Assembly (NCBI GenBank): GCA_020833005.1
Contig: JAJHRD010000004.1
Span: 39,963-103,962 of the forward strand
Source of the DNA: Candidatus Methanomethylicota archaeon
GTDB taxonomy: Archaea; Thermoproteota; Methanomethylicia; Culexarchaeales; Culexarchaeaceae
Length of the DNA: 64,000 bases
Direction of reading: 5' to 3'
Part shown: positions 8,413-16,255 of the stretch, piece by piece
Numbering within the stretch: position 1 is the first letter of the stretch
Layout of the letters: each line of letters starts with the position of its first letter
Made by a program: the position numbers and the translations under genes
The notes under the pieces: model-generated
Seen by the model: only the letters and a program-made list of their open reading frames with translations
Databases searched by the model: none
Told to the model about the DNA's origin: nothing

Positions 8413-9817
8413 CCTTATGGAACCTATCCCTCTCAATATACATATCAACCCTTCCATCACTGTAAATCACAAATTCCACAGGCATCCTAACACCATTGGA
8501 GTAAACGTAGAATCTATTGGACTCCATTAAATCATCCTCTGGAATTAGTGGCATGGTAATGCTTCCAAAAACCCCCTTCTGAACCAAGTATAACATCCCA
8601 CCCCTATTAACAACTTCAGCATTATCCACACCCATATATGTGGAGTAATGGCCGCAAAGCATATTCATCTTCCTCCTAACCTTAACATATGGAACTTCCT
8701 CAGGATCCCTCCCCAAAAGGATGGCATAGAGGGTTTGTGCAAACTCATCATATGGGAAGCCAGCTGAATTGGATGCCATGGCTATGCCGAAACCGTACTC
8801 TGGTAGTAGTGATAGGTGGGATGTTGAAACCAGTATTGACCCTCCATGTGAAACAAGTTTAGTTCCAAAGAACCCTTCAATCACACTCCAACCATAACCA
8901 TACCCATGCTTACCATAAAGTCCCCTCGGGAATTCTATATGTATCTTGAACATCTCCTCAAGAGATTCTCTACTAATAACCCGTCTACCATCAAATACAC
9001 CCCAATTCAAATTAGCCAATAAGTAATTGGATAATTCAGTAACGGAGCTTATCAATCCACCAGGAGCTGATATGAAGGAGAATTCAGGGTTATCTTCAAC
9101 GTTTGGATATGGGTATGGTGTTGGTATGAATCGTCCAGATTCATCCACCCTATATGGTGTTATCCTATCAGGATCCCTCTCAAAAACGCTCTTAACGAAG
9201 GTGCTCCTAAACATTTTAAGAGGCTTCAAAACATTTTCAGTTACATAAACGTGGAATGGCATCCCACTAACATTTTGAATTATGTGTCCAAGCATCCTAT
9301 AACCAGCATTTAGATAGAAGTATCTCCTCCCAGGTTCATCCACAATCTCATTTTGAGCTCCATTAACAAACCTATAGAAATCATTCACACTGGCCATGGG
9401 TATACCCATATGAAATCCCATACCACTCTGCAATATTATGGTGGAAGTCCCTAAATCTGGAATGCCGGAAGTGTGTGAGAGGAGGTGACGTATACGTATG
9501 GGCTTATCCTTAAACCCTATCTTTAATGGCACATAATTGGATACTGGATCATCGAGGGATATCTTCCCAGACTCAACAAGTTGCATTATGGATAAAGCCA
9601 CAAAGGATTTGGTAGTTGAACCTAAACCATAAAGGGTGTTGGGAGTTGCTGGGAGAGCTCTCTCCAAATCCCTATAACCAAAACCCTCACAATACAGAAT
9701 ACCACTCCTATCCACAATGGATATACTGAACCCTGGAACTTTGAAGCTCTTCATTAATTTTGGAACTTCCCTCTCCACATAACCCTTAACCCTATCAATC
9801 TCACGTGACATAACCAT
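8405..9817 (-). CDS. Serine hydrolase, beta-lactamase (class C/PBP4-like) family
   Basis: About 470 residues. The penicillin-binding fold is marked by the nucleophile motif Ser-Thr-Thr-Lys in YGLGSTTKSFVAL (near residue 65), the Tyr-x-Asn motif in FYLNAGYRM, and His-Gly-Gly in LVSHGGSILV. No signal peptide is present, so the enzyme is probably cytoplasmic, an esterase or peptidase (for example D-aminopeptidase-like) and not a resistance enzyme. The C-terminal 130 residues are an extra beta-rich domain seen in such archaeal proteins. The frame opens at a TTG (9820) directly followed by ATG (9817); another ATG is at 9811. Monocistronic. Confidence 0.87.
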   Translation of the reverse strand: MVMSREIDRVKGYVEREVPKLMKSFKVPGFSISIVDRSGILYCEGFGYRDLERALPATPNTLYGLGSTTKSFVALSIMQLVESGKISLDDPVSNYVPLKIGFKDKPIRIRHLLSHTSGIPDLGTSTIILQSGMGFHMGIPMASVNDFYRFVNGAQNEIVDEPGRRYFYLNAGYRMLGHIIQNVSGMPFHVYVTENVLKPLKMFRSTFVKSVFERDPDRITPYRVDESGRFIPTPYPYPNVEDNPEFSFISAPGGLISSVTELSNYLLANLNWGVFDGRRVISRESLEEMFKIHIEFPRGLYGKHGYGYGWSVIEGFFGTKLVSHGGSILVSTSHLSLLPEYGFGIAMASNSAGFPYDEFAQTLYAILLGRDPEEVPYVKVRRKMNMLCGHYSTYMGVDNAEVVNRGGMLYLVQKGVFGSITMPLIPEDDLMESNRFYVYSNGVRMPVEFVIYSDGRVDMYIERDRFHKVM

Positions 9818-9925
9818 CAAATAATACTATTAACATTGAGGCTATTAAAGGGTTTGTAAAACGCCTAGAACCATGAAATTTACATTTATCATTTAACCAT
9901 CATGAATAAAATGTTATGAAGTTGA

Positions 9926-10354
9926 CTAGTACTTTAATCTTTCAAGTATTATTGAGGGACAAACCCTCTTCACACCCTCAATACCCCCAATCCCCTCAGA
10001 AAGAATCCTTGAGAGGTCATTGCCATCCCTAGCCCAAATTTCAACCATAATCATATGATCACCAGTGGATATGAATACATTTTTGGCTTCAGGAAGTTCA
10101 CAGAGCTTCTTAGCAACTTTTAAGAGTTGCTGAGGCTCCACATCCACACCCACAATTGCTACAGAATTGAAACCAAGCTTGTAGGGATCAACAATCACAG
10201 TAAACTTATTTATAACATTACCCCTCTTCAATTTCTCAACCCTCTTCCTAATTGTAGACTCACTCAAATTCAGCCTCCTAGCCAATTCACTAAAGCTAAT
10301 ATCACCCTCCTCCATCAAAATACTTATAATCCTAAAATCAACCTCATCCACCAT
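9926..10354 (-). CDS. Lrp/AsnC-family transcriptional regulator
   Basis: About 142 residues in the two-domain Lrp layout. The N-terminal helix-turn-helix is VDEVDFRIISILMEEG followed by SFSELARRLNLSESTIRKRV; the C-terminal RAM (ligand-binding) domain includes VAIVGVDVEPQQL and FISTGDHMIMVEIWA. Lrp proteins bind DNA as dimers or octamers and often sense amino acids. The start is ATG at 10354 rather than the GTG at 10369, because a TATA box at 10375-10382 lies about 24 bases ahead of the ATG. It is transcribed away from rubrerythrin and superoxide dismutase across a 100-base divergent promoter region, so control of those genes or of itself is plausible but not shown. Confidence 0.9.
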   Translation of the reverse strand: MVDEVDFRIISILMEEGDISFSELARRLNLSESTIRKRVEKLKRGNVINKFTVIVDPYKLGFNSVAIVGVDVEPQQLLKVAKKLCELPEAKNVFISTGDHMIMVEIWARDGNDLSRILSEGIGGIEGVKRVCPSIILERLKY

Positions 10355-10373
10355 GACTAATTCACCCACCTAA

Positions 10374-10383
10374 AGTTTAAAAC
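10374..10383 (-). promoter_or_regulatory. TATA box for the Lrp-family gene
   Basis: The minus strand reads GGTTTTAAACTT here. Its centre is about 24 bases upstream of the ATG at 10354, the spacing expected for a leaderless archaeal transcript. Together with the opposing box at 10427-10438 it defines a compact divergent promoter. Confidence 0.55.
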
Positions 10384-10426
10384 CATAACTTAGTGCTAAA
10401 ATCGGACAATAAAGTTATATTATAGT

Positions 10427-10438
10427 CTTAAATATAAA
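10427..10438 (+). promoter_or_regulatory. TATA box for the rubrerythrin-superoxide dismutase operon
   Basis: The plus strand reads CTTAAATATAAA, centred about 24 bases before the ATG at 10455, which suits a leaderless message. The region between this box and the opposing Lrp box (10384-10426) is only about 40 bases and would hold any operator. Confidence 0.6.
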
Positions 10439-10454
10439 TTTATTGGGAAATAAA

Positions 10455-10958
10455 ATGAGGAAAATAAGTGAAGAAAATCTTAAAAACGCACTTTCAGGGG
10501 AAAGCCAAGCACACATAAAGTACATGATTTACGCAGAGAAAGCTGAAGAAGAAGGGTTTAAAAACGTTTCAAGACTATTCAAAGCAGCAGCATACTCAGA
10601 ATTCATACATGCAAAAAACCATTCCAGAATTCTAGGTATAATTAAAAGTACAAAGGAAAACCTTGAGAATGCAAGGAATGGGGAGAAATTTGAAGTTGAA
10701 GAAATGTATCCAGCATACAATCTAGTTGCAAAGAGTCAAGGTGAAAGTGGAGTTGCATTAACCACAAATTGGGCTTTGGAATCTGAGAAAATCCACTTAT
10801 CACTATACGAGAAAGCAAAGAGCAAAGTTGACATGGGAGAAGACATGGAACTAGGGGAGATACATGTATGTAGCATATGTGGATACACAGTTGTGGGGGA
10901 GAAACCTGAAAAATGTCCAATATGTGGTGCATCAAAGGATAAATTTAAAACATTCTAA
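10455..10958 (+). CDS. Rubrerythrin
   Basis: A 167-residue peroxide-reducing protein of anaerobes. The N-terminal ferritin-like four-helix bundle carries the di-iron ligands, visible in LSGESQAHIKYMIYAEKAEEEG (Glu and Glu-x-x-His positions), SEFIHAKNH and a second set near LESEKIHLSLYEKA. The C-terminal rubredoxin-like domain has the FeCys4 pairs CSICGY and CPICGAS. Electrons reach the di-iron site from the rubredoxin domain and reduce H2O2 to water. The start is ATG at 10455, chosen over the TTG at 10443 on promoter spacing and family N-terminus. The stop overlaps the start of superoxide dismutase (TAATG), so the two are co-translated. Confidence 0.95.
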   Translation: MRKISEENLKNALSGESQAHIKYMIYAEKAEEEGFKNVSRLFKAAAYSEFIHAKNHSRILGIIKSTKENLENARNGEKFEVEEMYPAYNLVAKSQGESGVALTTNWALESEKIHLSLYEKAKSKVDMGEDMELGEIHVCSICGYTVVGEKPEKCPICGASKDKFKTF

Positions 10959-11554
10959 TGGGGATATATATGAGCATGTATAAACCAGCAAACTATGAAC
11001 ATTTAATAGGATTAAGGGGGTTCAGCGAACAACTACTCAGAAACCACTTCCAATTATACCAAGGATACGTATCCAACACCAATAAACTCATGGAAACACT
11101 TAGAAACCTTGAAAGGGAGGGTAAAATTGGAAGCCCCGAATACGCTGAAGTTAAAAGGAGATTTGGATGGGAATTCAATGGAATGCGCCTCCACGAATAC
11201 TACTTCGAAAACATGACGAAGGAATCCATGGAACCAGACAAGAATTCAAAACTGTACTTGAAGATTGTAGAGGATTATGGTTCTTACGAGAATTGGGAGA
11301 AGGAATTCAAATCCATTGGAGCTATGAGGGGGATTGGCTGGGTAGTATTATACTATGATGCAAAGGCTAATAGGCTTCTAAACGTTTGGATAAATGAACA
11401 TGATGTGGGACATTTAGCTGGAGCAAAACCAATACTGGTCATGGATGTCTTCGAACATGCATACATGCTGGATTATGGATTGAAGAAGGTGGATTACATA
11501 GAAGCATTCTTCAAAGCCATCAATTGGAGAGAAGTTGAAAGGAGATTTGGATGA
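10958..11554 (+). CDS. sod: Superoxide dismutase, Fe/Mn family
   Basis: A 198-residue protein that dismutates superoxide, immediately downstream of rubrerythrin with a one-base overlap. All four metal ligands can be placed: His in LRNHFQLYQGYV, His in MRLHEYYFENM, and Asp and His in VMDVFEHAYMLDYG. Two positions usually conserved differ: the His of the HHxxYV stretch is Tyr here, and the Trp of the usual WEHAY is Phe. Outer-sphere chemistry may therefore be altered or the metal may be different. The gene is followed by a T-run terminator at 11593. Confidence 0.9.
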   Translation: MGIYMSMYKPANYEHLIGLRGFSEQLLRNHFQLYQGYVSNTNKLMETLRNLEREGKIGSPEYAEVKRRFGWEFNGMRLHEYYFENMTKESMEPDKNSKLYLKIVEDYGSYENWEKEFKSIGAMRGIGWVVLYYDAKANRLLNVWINEHDVGHLAGAKPILVMDVFEHAYMLDYGLKKVDYIEAFFKAINWREVERRFG

Positions 11555-11592
11555 AGTGAAATTCAAATGGATGAAATAAATATCAACTCACC

Positions 11593-11599
11593 TTTTTTT
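11593..11599 (+). terminator. T-run terminator after superoxide dismutase
   Basis: Seven consecutive T residues about 40 bases after the superoxide dismutase stop codon, the usual archaeal intrinsic termination signal. It overlaps the stop codon of the convergent methionine aminopeptidase gene. Confidence 0.5.
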
Positions 11600-12503
11600 A
11601 CGTGACCCTTATAACCTCCTTCTCCAATATAAGGAATGTATGCTCCCATTGAGCCACAGGCTTCCCATTACCTTCAACCATATACGGGTACTCAGTAATG
11701 TATCCCCTATCCAACAATTGATAGAAGGCCTTTGAGTATGAGGGGTTGTCTCTAAAGTCTGATAGCCAACGTCTAGTGAATGGGAGGTAATTGAACCTCC
11801 TTTGAATTGTTAGGAATAGGCTTCTAGCTGCACCCATCTTTGGAGGTCTTGGGCTAACGAGTTTAAATATATTTCCACCCCTAACCCCATTAACTTCACC
11901 TTTACCTGAATCAATAGTTGCGAAGGGTTCAATGGCGTAAGCATATCCTGGATATAGCTTTGTGAACACATCCTTCACTTGCTTAACATTTGGTATTGCA
12001 AATCCAGTATGAAGCTTATACCTATCCATCTGATGCCCACATAGATTCCTTATTGGCTTAAATCCATAGGACTTAATGGTCTTCTCAATTATTGTGCTAA
12101 TCTTCATAACCGAAATTCCAGTTTCAATATCATTTGAAACGTTATCAATGGCTTCCCTAACAGATTTAATTAAATCTTCATGTTCAGAGGATAAGTTTAT
12201 GGTTACAGCTGCATCTGCAATGTATCCATCATAATGTGCACCCACATCAACCTTGACAATACAATTATCTGGAATTATGGTTCTTGTATTTTCATCTGCA
12301 GTGTAGTGGGCTGCAACCTCATTTATACATATATTGCAGGGGAAGGCTGGCTTACACCCAAACTCAATAATCTTCCTCTCAAGATCATCACAAACATCCT
12401 TAATACTTACACCTGCACGTACAATTTCAAAAGCCCTATTTATAGCGGCCCTAGCAGCCTCCCCAGCCCTCCTATAAGCCTCAATCACCTCATCACTTAC
12501 CAA
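11598..12503 (-). CDS. map: Methionine aminopeptidase, type II
   Basis: About 301 residues; removes the initiator methionine from new proteins. The dinuclear metal ligands are visible: Asp in VKVDVGAHYDGYIADAA (two Asp), His in LCGHQMDRY, Glu in AIEPFAT and Glu in QWEHTFLI. The roughly 60-residue helical insert before the last strand (KMGAARSLFLTIQ…) marks it as the archaeal/eukaryotic type II enzyme. The frame opens at a TTG (12518), but a second TTG at 12503, with GTGGTGTAG ahead of it, gives the more usual N-terminus MVSDEVIEAYRRAGE. Confidence 0.93.
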   Translation of the reverse strand: MVSDEVIEAYRRAGEAARAAINRAFEIVRAGVSIKDVCDDLERKIIEFGCKPAFPCNICINEVAAHYTADENTRTIIPDNCIVKVDVGAHYDGYIADAAVTINLSSEHEDLIKSVREAIDNVSNDIETGISVMKISTIIEKTIKSYGFKPIRNLCGHQMDRYKLHTGFAIPNVKQVKDVFTKLYPGYAYAIEPFATIDSGKGEVNGVRGGNIFKLVSPRPPKMGAARSLFLTIQRRFNYLPFTRRWLSDFRDNPSYSKAFYQLLDRGYITEYPYMVEGNGKPVAQWEHTFLILEKEVIRVT

Positions 12504-12552
12504 ACCACTACACCACAAATAAATTTAAGTAAAAACTGGAATTTAAATTAAA

Positions 12553-13014
12553 CTAAAAGAAGAAGGGCACATCCTTCCAAACAATGTTAAGCCATTCAAA
12601 TTCTGTGACAAGTTCCCTCCTATTAACAGCCTCCTGCAAACCCAATAGCAATGCATGATGACGCTTCTCATCATCAAGTATATACCTCAAAACATACTTC
12701 AACCTTTCATCTCCAATAAACTTTATAAGATCCTCAACATCCCTCATCATTTTCAACTCAACATTTATATGCTCAGCAATGGTCTTCCCAAGCATCTCAT
12801 ATTCCCCTTCAGTTAGAGGTCTAGCTTCACCCCTCAACATTTCCACTAAAGCTTTAAAGAGATATGCATGTTTCCTAGAATCATATGCTATACCAGCCAT
12901 CAAAGCTTTGACCATGACATTAGAAACCTTCGCTGAAACATCCTCTAAACTTGTAGCATTCCAATCCTCAGATTTAATCATATCCGTGATTCTTGAAATA
13001 AACTGACCACTCAT
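12553..13014 (-). CDS. Ferritin-like di-iron family protein, function unknown
   Basis: A 153-residue, all-helical protein just upstream of methionine aminopeptidase. The spacing of acidic and His residues looks like a ferritin-superfamily four-helix bundle: YDSRKHAYLFKAL, AEHINVELKMMRDVEDLI and LDDEKRHHALLLGLQEA, the last resembling the D/ExxRH motif of rubrerythrin-type proteins. It could bind a di-iron centre and act in oxygen or iron handling, in line with rubrerythrin and superoxide dismutase two genes away. No rubredoxin domain is present. I cannot name a characterised homologue. Confidence 0.65.
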   Translation of the reverse strand: MSGQFISRITDMIKSEDWNATSLEDVSAKVSNVMVKALMAGIAYDSRKHAYLFKALVEMLRGEARPLTEGEYEMLGKTIAEHINVELKMMRDVEDLIKFIGDERLKYVLRYILDDEKRHHALLLGLQEAVNRRELVTEFEWLNIVWKDVPFFF

Positions 13015-13072
13015 GAAACAATTTAGAAAAAAGGTGTTATATATGTGTTAGGGTTTGGAGGAGGATGCCCAT

Positions 13073-14143
13073 TTAATGGTTTGGGTGAGCCTTTAAAACG
13101 TCGCTGAAAAGCCATGACATATCAGAAGGTTTCCTCTTAAACTTAATCCTCTCATTCAATGCATGTGTTATTAGAGGTAGAGCAATTGTGGCATCACAAT
13201 AGCATGTAACCCTCTTACCCTCAGCATCAATTTTACCCCAACTAATAGCCTCCTCCAATGTACAACCAGATAAACCACCCCACTGTGGAGAGTCAGTTGT
13301 TATCTGTATGGCATATTTATGTGGGTAATAGTATTCCTTCAAACTCTTCCTCATAAACCCCCTCCTACCAGGAACTTCACGATGCATAGTCTTTAAGGTT
13401 AGGGAGATGGCGAGGAGTTGAGTATAATCCTTGGGGACGCCGCCACCAATATATATGACGCCAATATCTTTAACCCTCTCACCTATACTAACAAATTGAT
13501 CGAAATCCTTAACGTTATCAACAATTATCGTTTTACCCTCATTCTTAGCCATTATGAAAGCTTCACCATAAGCACTATCTGCAATGGCTGGACAGAATAC
13601 TGGGACACCATGCTCTGCAGCTACAGCCACAATGCTCCTAACCCCCCTCTTCAAAAGCCATCTACCAAATAGGTGTAGGAATTCCATTGATGAGTAAATG
13701 TAATCTTCACGCAGAGTCAATACAAATTCTTTTATGAGATTCTCCATAGCAACGTAATCCTTCTCAAAACCGTAAACATCATAATACCTATTTATATCAG
13801 CCTTCAAAAGTTCCCTATCATTAACCAGATGGCTACCCTGCCAATATGAGAATCCCATAGCTTCAACAATATCCTCTGAAACATTAGCCCCTGTGGAGAC
13901 CAGTACATCAATAAACCTATTCTCAATGAGCCAATTAATCATCTTCCACTGTCCAGCAGTACTCATAGATCCAGCTAAACCCATAATTATCGTCACATTT
14001 GGATCCTTAATCATCTCCTCCCACACTTCCACAGCTTCACCGAGCTTCCTACCCTGATAAGCGGTTTTAGCCATTTCAGCAAGCAGTTGCGATATACTCT
14101 TCTCTTTCACCTCTATCGATTCAACCTTCCTCTTTAACTCCAC
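13073..14143 (-). CDS. Deoxyhypusine synthase family protein
   Basis: A 356-residue enzyme of the deoxyhypusine synthase fold, which uses NAD and spermidine to modify a lysine of initiation factor aIF5A. Seen are VTIIMGLAGSMSTAGQW (NAD/Rossmann part), DVLVSTGANVSEDI, the GGGVPK stretch holding the catalytic lysine, and EEAISWGKI near the end. The stretch between these is SPQWGGLSGCTLEEA, whereas classic enzymes have a Gly-Ser-Asp-Ser-Gly-Ala sequence; the deoxyhypusine-synthase-like subgroup has WGGLSG here. It may therefore be a paralogue with another amine acceptor. The start is GTG at 14143, with GGAGGTATA 10-17 bases upstream. The 217 bases before it, up to nadC, hold no gene I can see. 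Confidence 0.82.
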   Translation of the reverse strand: MELKRKVESIEVKEKSISQLLAEMAKTAYQGRKLGEAVEVWEEMIKDPNVTIIMGLAGSMSTAGQWKMINWLIENRFIDVLVSTGANVSEDIVEAMGFSYWQGSHLVNDRELLKADINRYYDVYGFEKDYVAMENLIKEFVLTLREDYIYSSMEFLHLFGRWLLKRGVRSIVAVAAEHGVPVFCPAIADSAYGEAFIMAKNEGKTIIVDNVKDFDQFVSIGERVKDIGVIYIGGGVPKDYTQLLAISLTLKTMHREVPGRRGFMRKSLKEYYYPHKYAIQITTDSPQWGGLSGCTLEEAISWGKIDAEGKRVTCYCDATIALPLITHALNERIKFKRKPSDMSWLFSDVLKAHPNH

Positions 14144-14360
14144 TTTCAGATTATACCTCCGTTATTTCCTAATATGTAAGTTAATACACTTTTATCCTTT
14201 TCTATTCTAAACTTATATCTGAGAAAACGAGGTAAAAATGTATAATAATGTTGATAAACATGATAAATGGGTTATAAATTTCGTAATTCATTTTTACTTT
14301 GAAGATATGTGTGAAAAGTCTATTTGAATCTATTAGAATGCTAATTTATTGTAGGGAGGG

Positions 14361-15215
14361 TTAGTTTCCCAATACTTCAATGACCTCTAAACTTATGTCC
14401 ACACGCTCGGGATTCATGGTTATCCTGCTGGTGCTTATAACGTCAACATCCAATTTGGCATAATCGGCAATATTATCGAACCCTATTCCACCACTCACTT
14501 CAATGATAACCTTATCCCTTAATCCTCTCCGCTTAAGCTCATTTAAAACATTTGAACATTCCTCAACACTCATATTATCCAGCATTATTACGTCAGCTCC
14601 AGATTCAACAGCTTCAATAGCCTCCTCCAAACTCTTAACTTCCACTTCAACCTTATGCATGAATGACGCCCTCTCCCTAGCAGTCTTAACTGCATTGGCA
14701 ACACCATCTAGAATTGCAATATGATTATCCTTCACCAATACTGCATCGCTAAGAGAGAATCTATGGGTATCTCCACCACCATAAGCCACAGCCTTCTTAA
14801 CCAGATACCTTAATCCAGGGGGGACTTTGCGGGTGGCAGCCAACCTAACCCTCCCATTAACCATCCTAACCTTGTTGAGGAGAGTTCTTGTTGAAGTTGC
14901 AACGCCAAATAGGTAGGATAGGAGGTTTAGTAGAGTCCTCTCCACTAGAAGTATACTCCTCGCAGAACCTTCAAGAAACATTAAAACATCTCCAGCTTTA
15001 AAATCTTGACCGCTCCTAACTCTACATTCAACCCTAATTCCTAGAAGCTCTAAAACCTCAGATAAATCTTCAATGCAAGCAACAACCCCACTAGACTTGG
15101 CTACGATTGCAGCCTTAACTTTGCAATCCCTTGGAATTAGGAGTTCCGAGGTTAAATCCCCATGTGGAGCATCCTCAAGAAGCCATTTCATAAAAGTGTC
15201 ACGTAGCAACTCCAT
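14361..15215 (-). CDS. nadC: Nicotinate-nucleotide pyrophosphorylase (carboxylating)
   Basis: A 284-residue quinolinate phosphoribosyltransferase, converting quinolinate and PRPP to nicotinate mononucleotide in NAD synthesis. The N-terminal open-face sandwich includes EDAPHGDLTSELLIP. The barrel carries ATRKVPPGLRYLVKKAV, GGGDTHRFSLSDAVLVKDNH with the conserved Arg, His and Lys residues, then VEVEVKSLEEA and VIMLDNMS. It starts 7 bases after the nadA stop, so the two are one operon. Confidence 0.95.
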   Translation of the reverse strand: MELLRDTFMKWLLEDAPHGDLTSELLIPRDCKVKAAIVAKSSGVVACIEDLSEVLELLGIRVECRVRSGQDFKAGDVLMFLEGSARSILLVERTLLNLLSYLFGVATSTRTLLNKVRMVNGRVRLAATRKVPPGLRYLVKKAVAYGGGDTHRFSLSDAVLVKDNHIAILDGVANAVKTARERASFMHKVEVEVKSLEEAIEAVESGADVIMLDNMSVEECSNVLNELKRRGLRDKVIIEVSGGIGFDNIADYAKLDVDVISTSRITMNPERVDISLEVIEVLGN

Positions 15216-15222
15216 AACAACA

Positions 15223-16131
15223 TCACTCCAATAACTCCAAGGAGTTGAATATTACCTCACGGGCTTTAGAGATTACTTCACGATCCAATGTAACTCTAAA
15301 CTTAAGATTCTCAAGGCAATTTATAATCTTCCTTGGAGTGATCTTCTTCATATCAACACATACAGCTCTACAATTGACTGGGAAAATCCTCTTACCCACA
15401 TAAAGCTTCCTAGCTCTATAAGTCAACCCCTCCTCAGTACCTAGGAGGAATTCATCCCCCTCAAGATCACCAATAGCCCTAATCATACCACTAGTACTAC
15501 CAACAAAATGTGCAAGTTTACGGACGCCTCTAGGAACCTCTGGGTGGACGAGTAGTTTAGCATTGGGATGAAGCTTCAAAGCCTCCAAAACATAATATTC
15601 ATCCAATAGATATTCGTGGACTGGGCAATGGGATTCTGGAGATAACTGTATAACATTAACATTCAATTTCTCAGAAATATAATCGGCAAGATTCCTATCA
15701 GGCCCAAAAATCACATTTTCAACATTCAACTTCGAAATAAGCCTCAGAATAGAGGAGCTTGTTACAAAGTAGTCTGCAACAGCCTTAACCTCAATGGGGG
15801 AATTAACATAAACCACCACGGGGACACCCTTAAACCTACTCCTAAAATCAGAAACCAAACCAGCATTGACACTATCAGCCAATGGACATCTGGAATTAGG
15901 CTCCGGATGCAAAACAATCCTATCGGGATTTATTGCAGCCACAATTTCAGCCATAAACCTAACACCAGCCACAACAATCACATCAGCATCCAAATCAACA
16001 GCCCTAAAAGCCATTTCAAGACTATCCCCAACGAAATCAGCCAAATCCTGAACTTCTGGGGGCTGATAGTTGTGTGCAAGTATAACAGCCCTACGCCTCC
16101 TCTTCAAATCCTCAAGCAAATCTAAACTCAA
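15223..16131 (-). CDS. nadA: Quinolinate synthase A
   Basis: A 302-residue [4Fe-4S] enzyme that condenses iminoaspartate with dihydroxyacetone phosphate. It has the family opening AVILAHNYQPPEVQDLADFVGDSL and three cluster cysteines in SRCPLADS, SHCPVHEYL and near the end RAVCVDMKKIT. The start is TTG at 16131; a TATA-like ATTTATACT lies about 40 bases upstream. It is followed immediately by nadC. No nadB or aspartate dehydrogenase gene is beside it, so the iminoaspartate source lies elsewhere in the genome. Confidence 0.95.
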   Translation of the reverse strand: MSLDLLEDLKRRRRAVILAHNYQPPEVQDLADFVGDSLEMAFRAVDLDADVIVVAGVRFMAEIVAAINPDRIVLHPEPNSRCPLADSVNAGLVSDFRSRFKGVPVVVYVNSPIEVKAVADYFVTSSSILRLISKLNVENVIFGPDRNLADYISEKLNVNVIQLSPESHCPVHEYLLDEYYVLEALKLHPNAKLLVHPEVPRGVRKLAHFVGSTSGMIRAIGDLEGDEFLLGTEEGLTYRARKLYVGKRIFPVNCRAVCVDMKKITPRKIINCLENLKFRVTLDREVISKAREVIFNSLELLE

Positions 16132-16222
16132 AACACATCAACCCCAAAAAGGGCGCCATCCAAACATTTAGTATAAATTGTTTAGAGGGATTATAAAAAA
16201 GATATCCCAGAATTCTGGTAAA

Positions 16223-16232
16223 TGTTTAAATG
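16223..16232 (+). promoter_or_regulatory. TATA box for the aminotransferase
   Basis: TGTTTAAATG, centred about 28 bases before the ATG at 16256, as expected for a leaderless archaeal message. Confidence 0.5.
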
Positions 16233-16255
16233 CTTAACTGGGATTAATGTGATAC

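Noticed and set aside
14144..14360. Possible RNA gene or short ORF in the 217-base gap between nadC and the deoxyhypusine synthase gene
   Set aside because: A/T-rich, no stable stem or ORF with ribosome site was seen.
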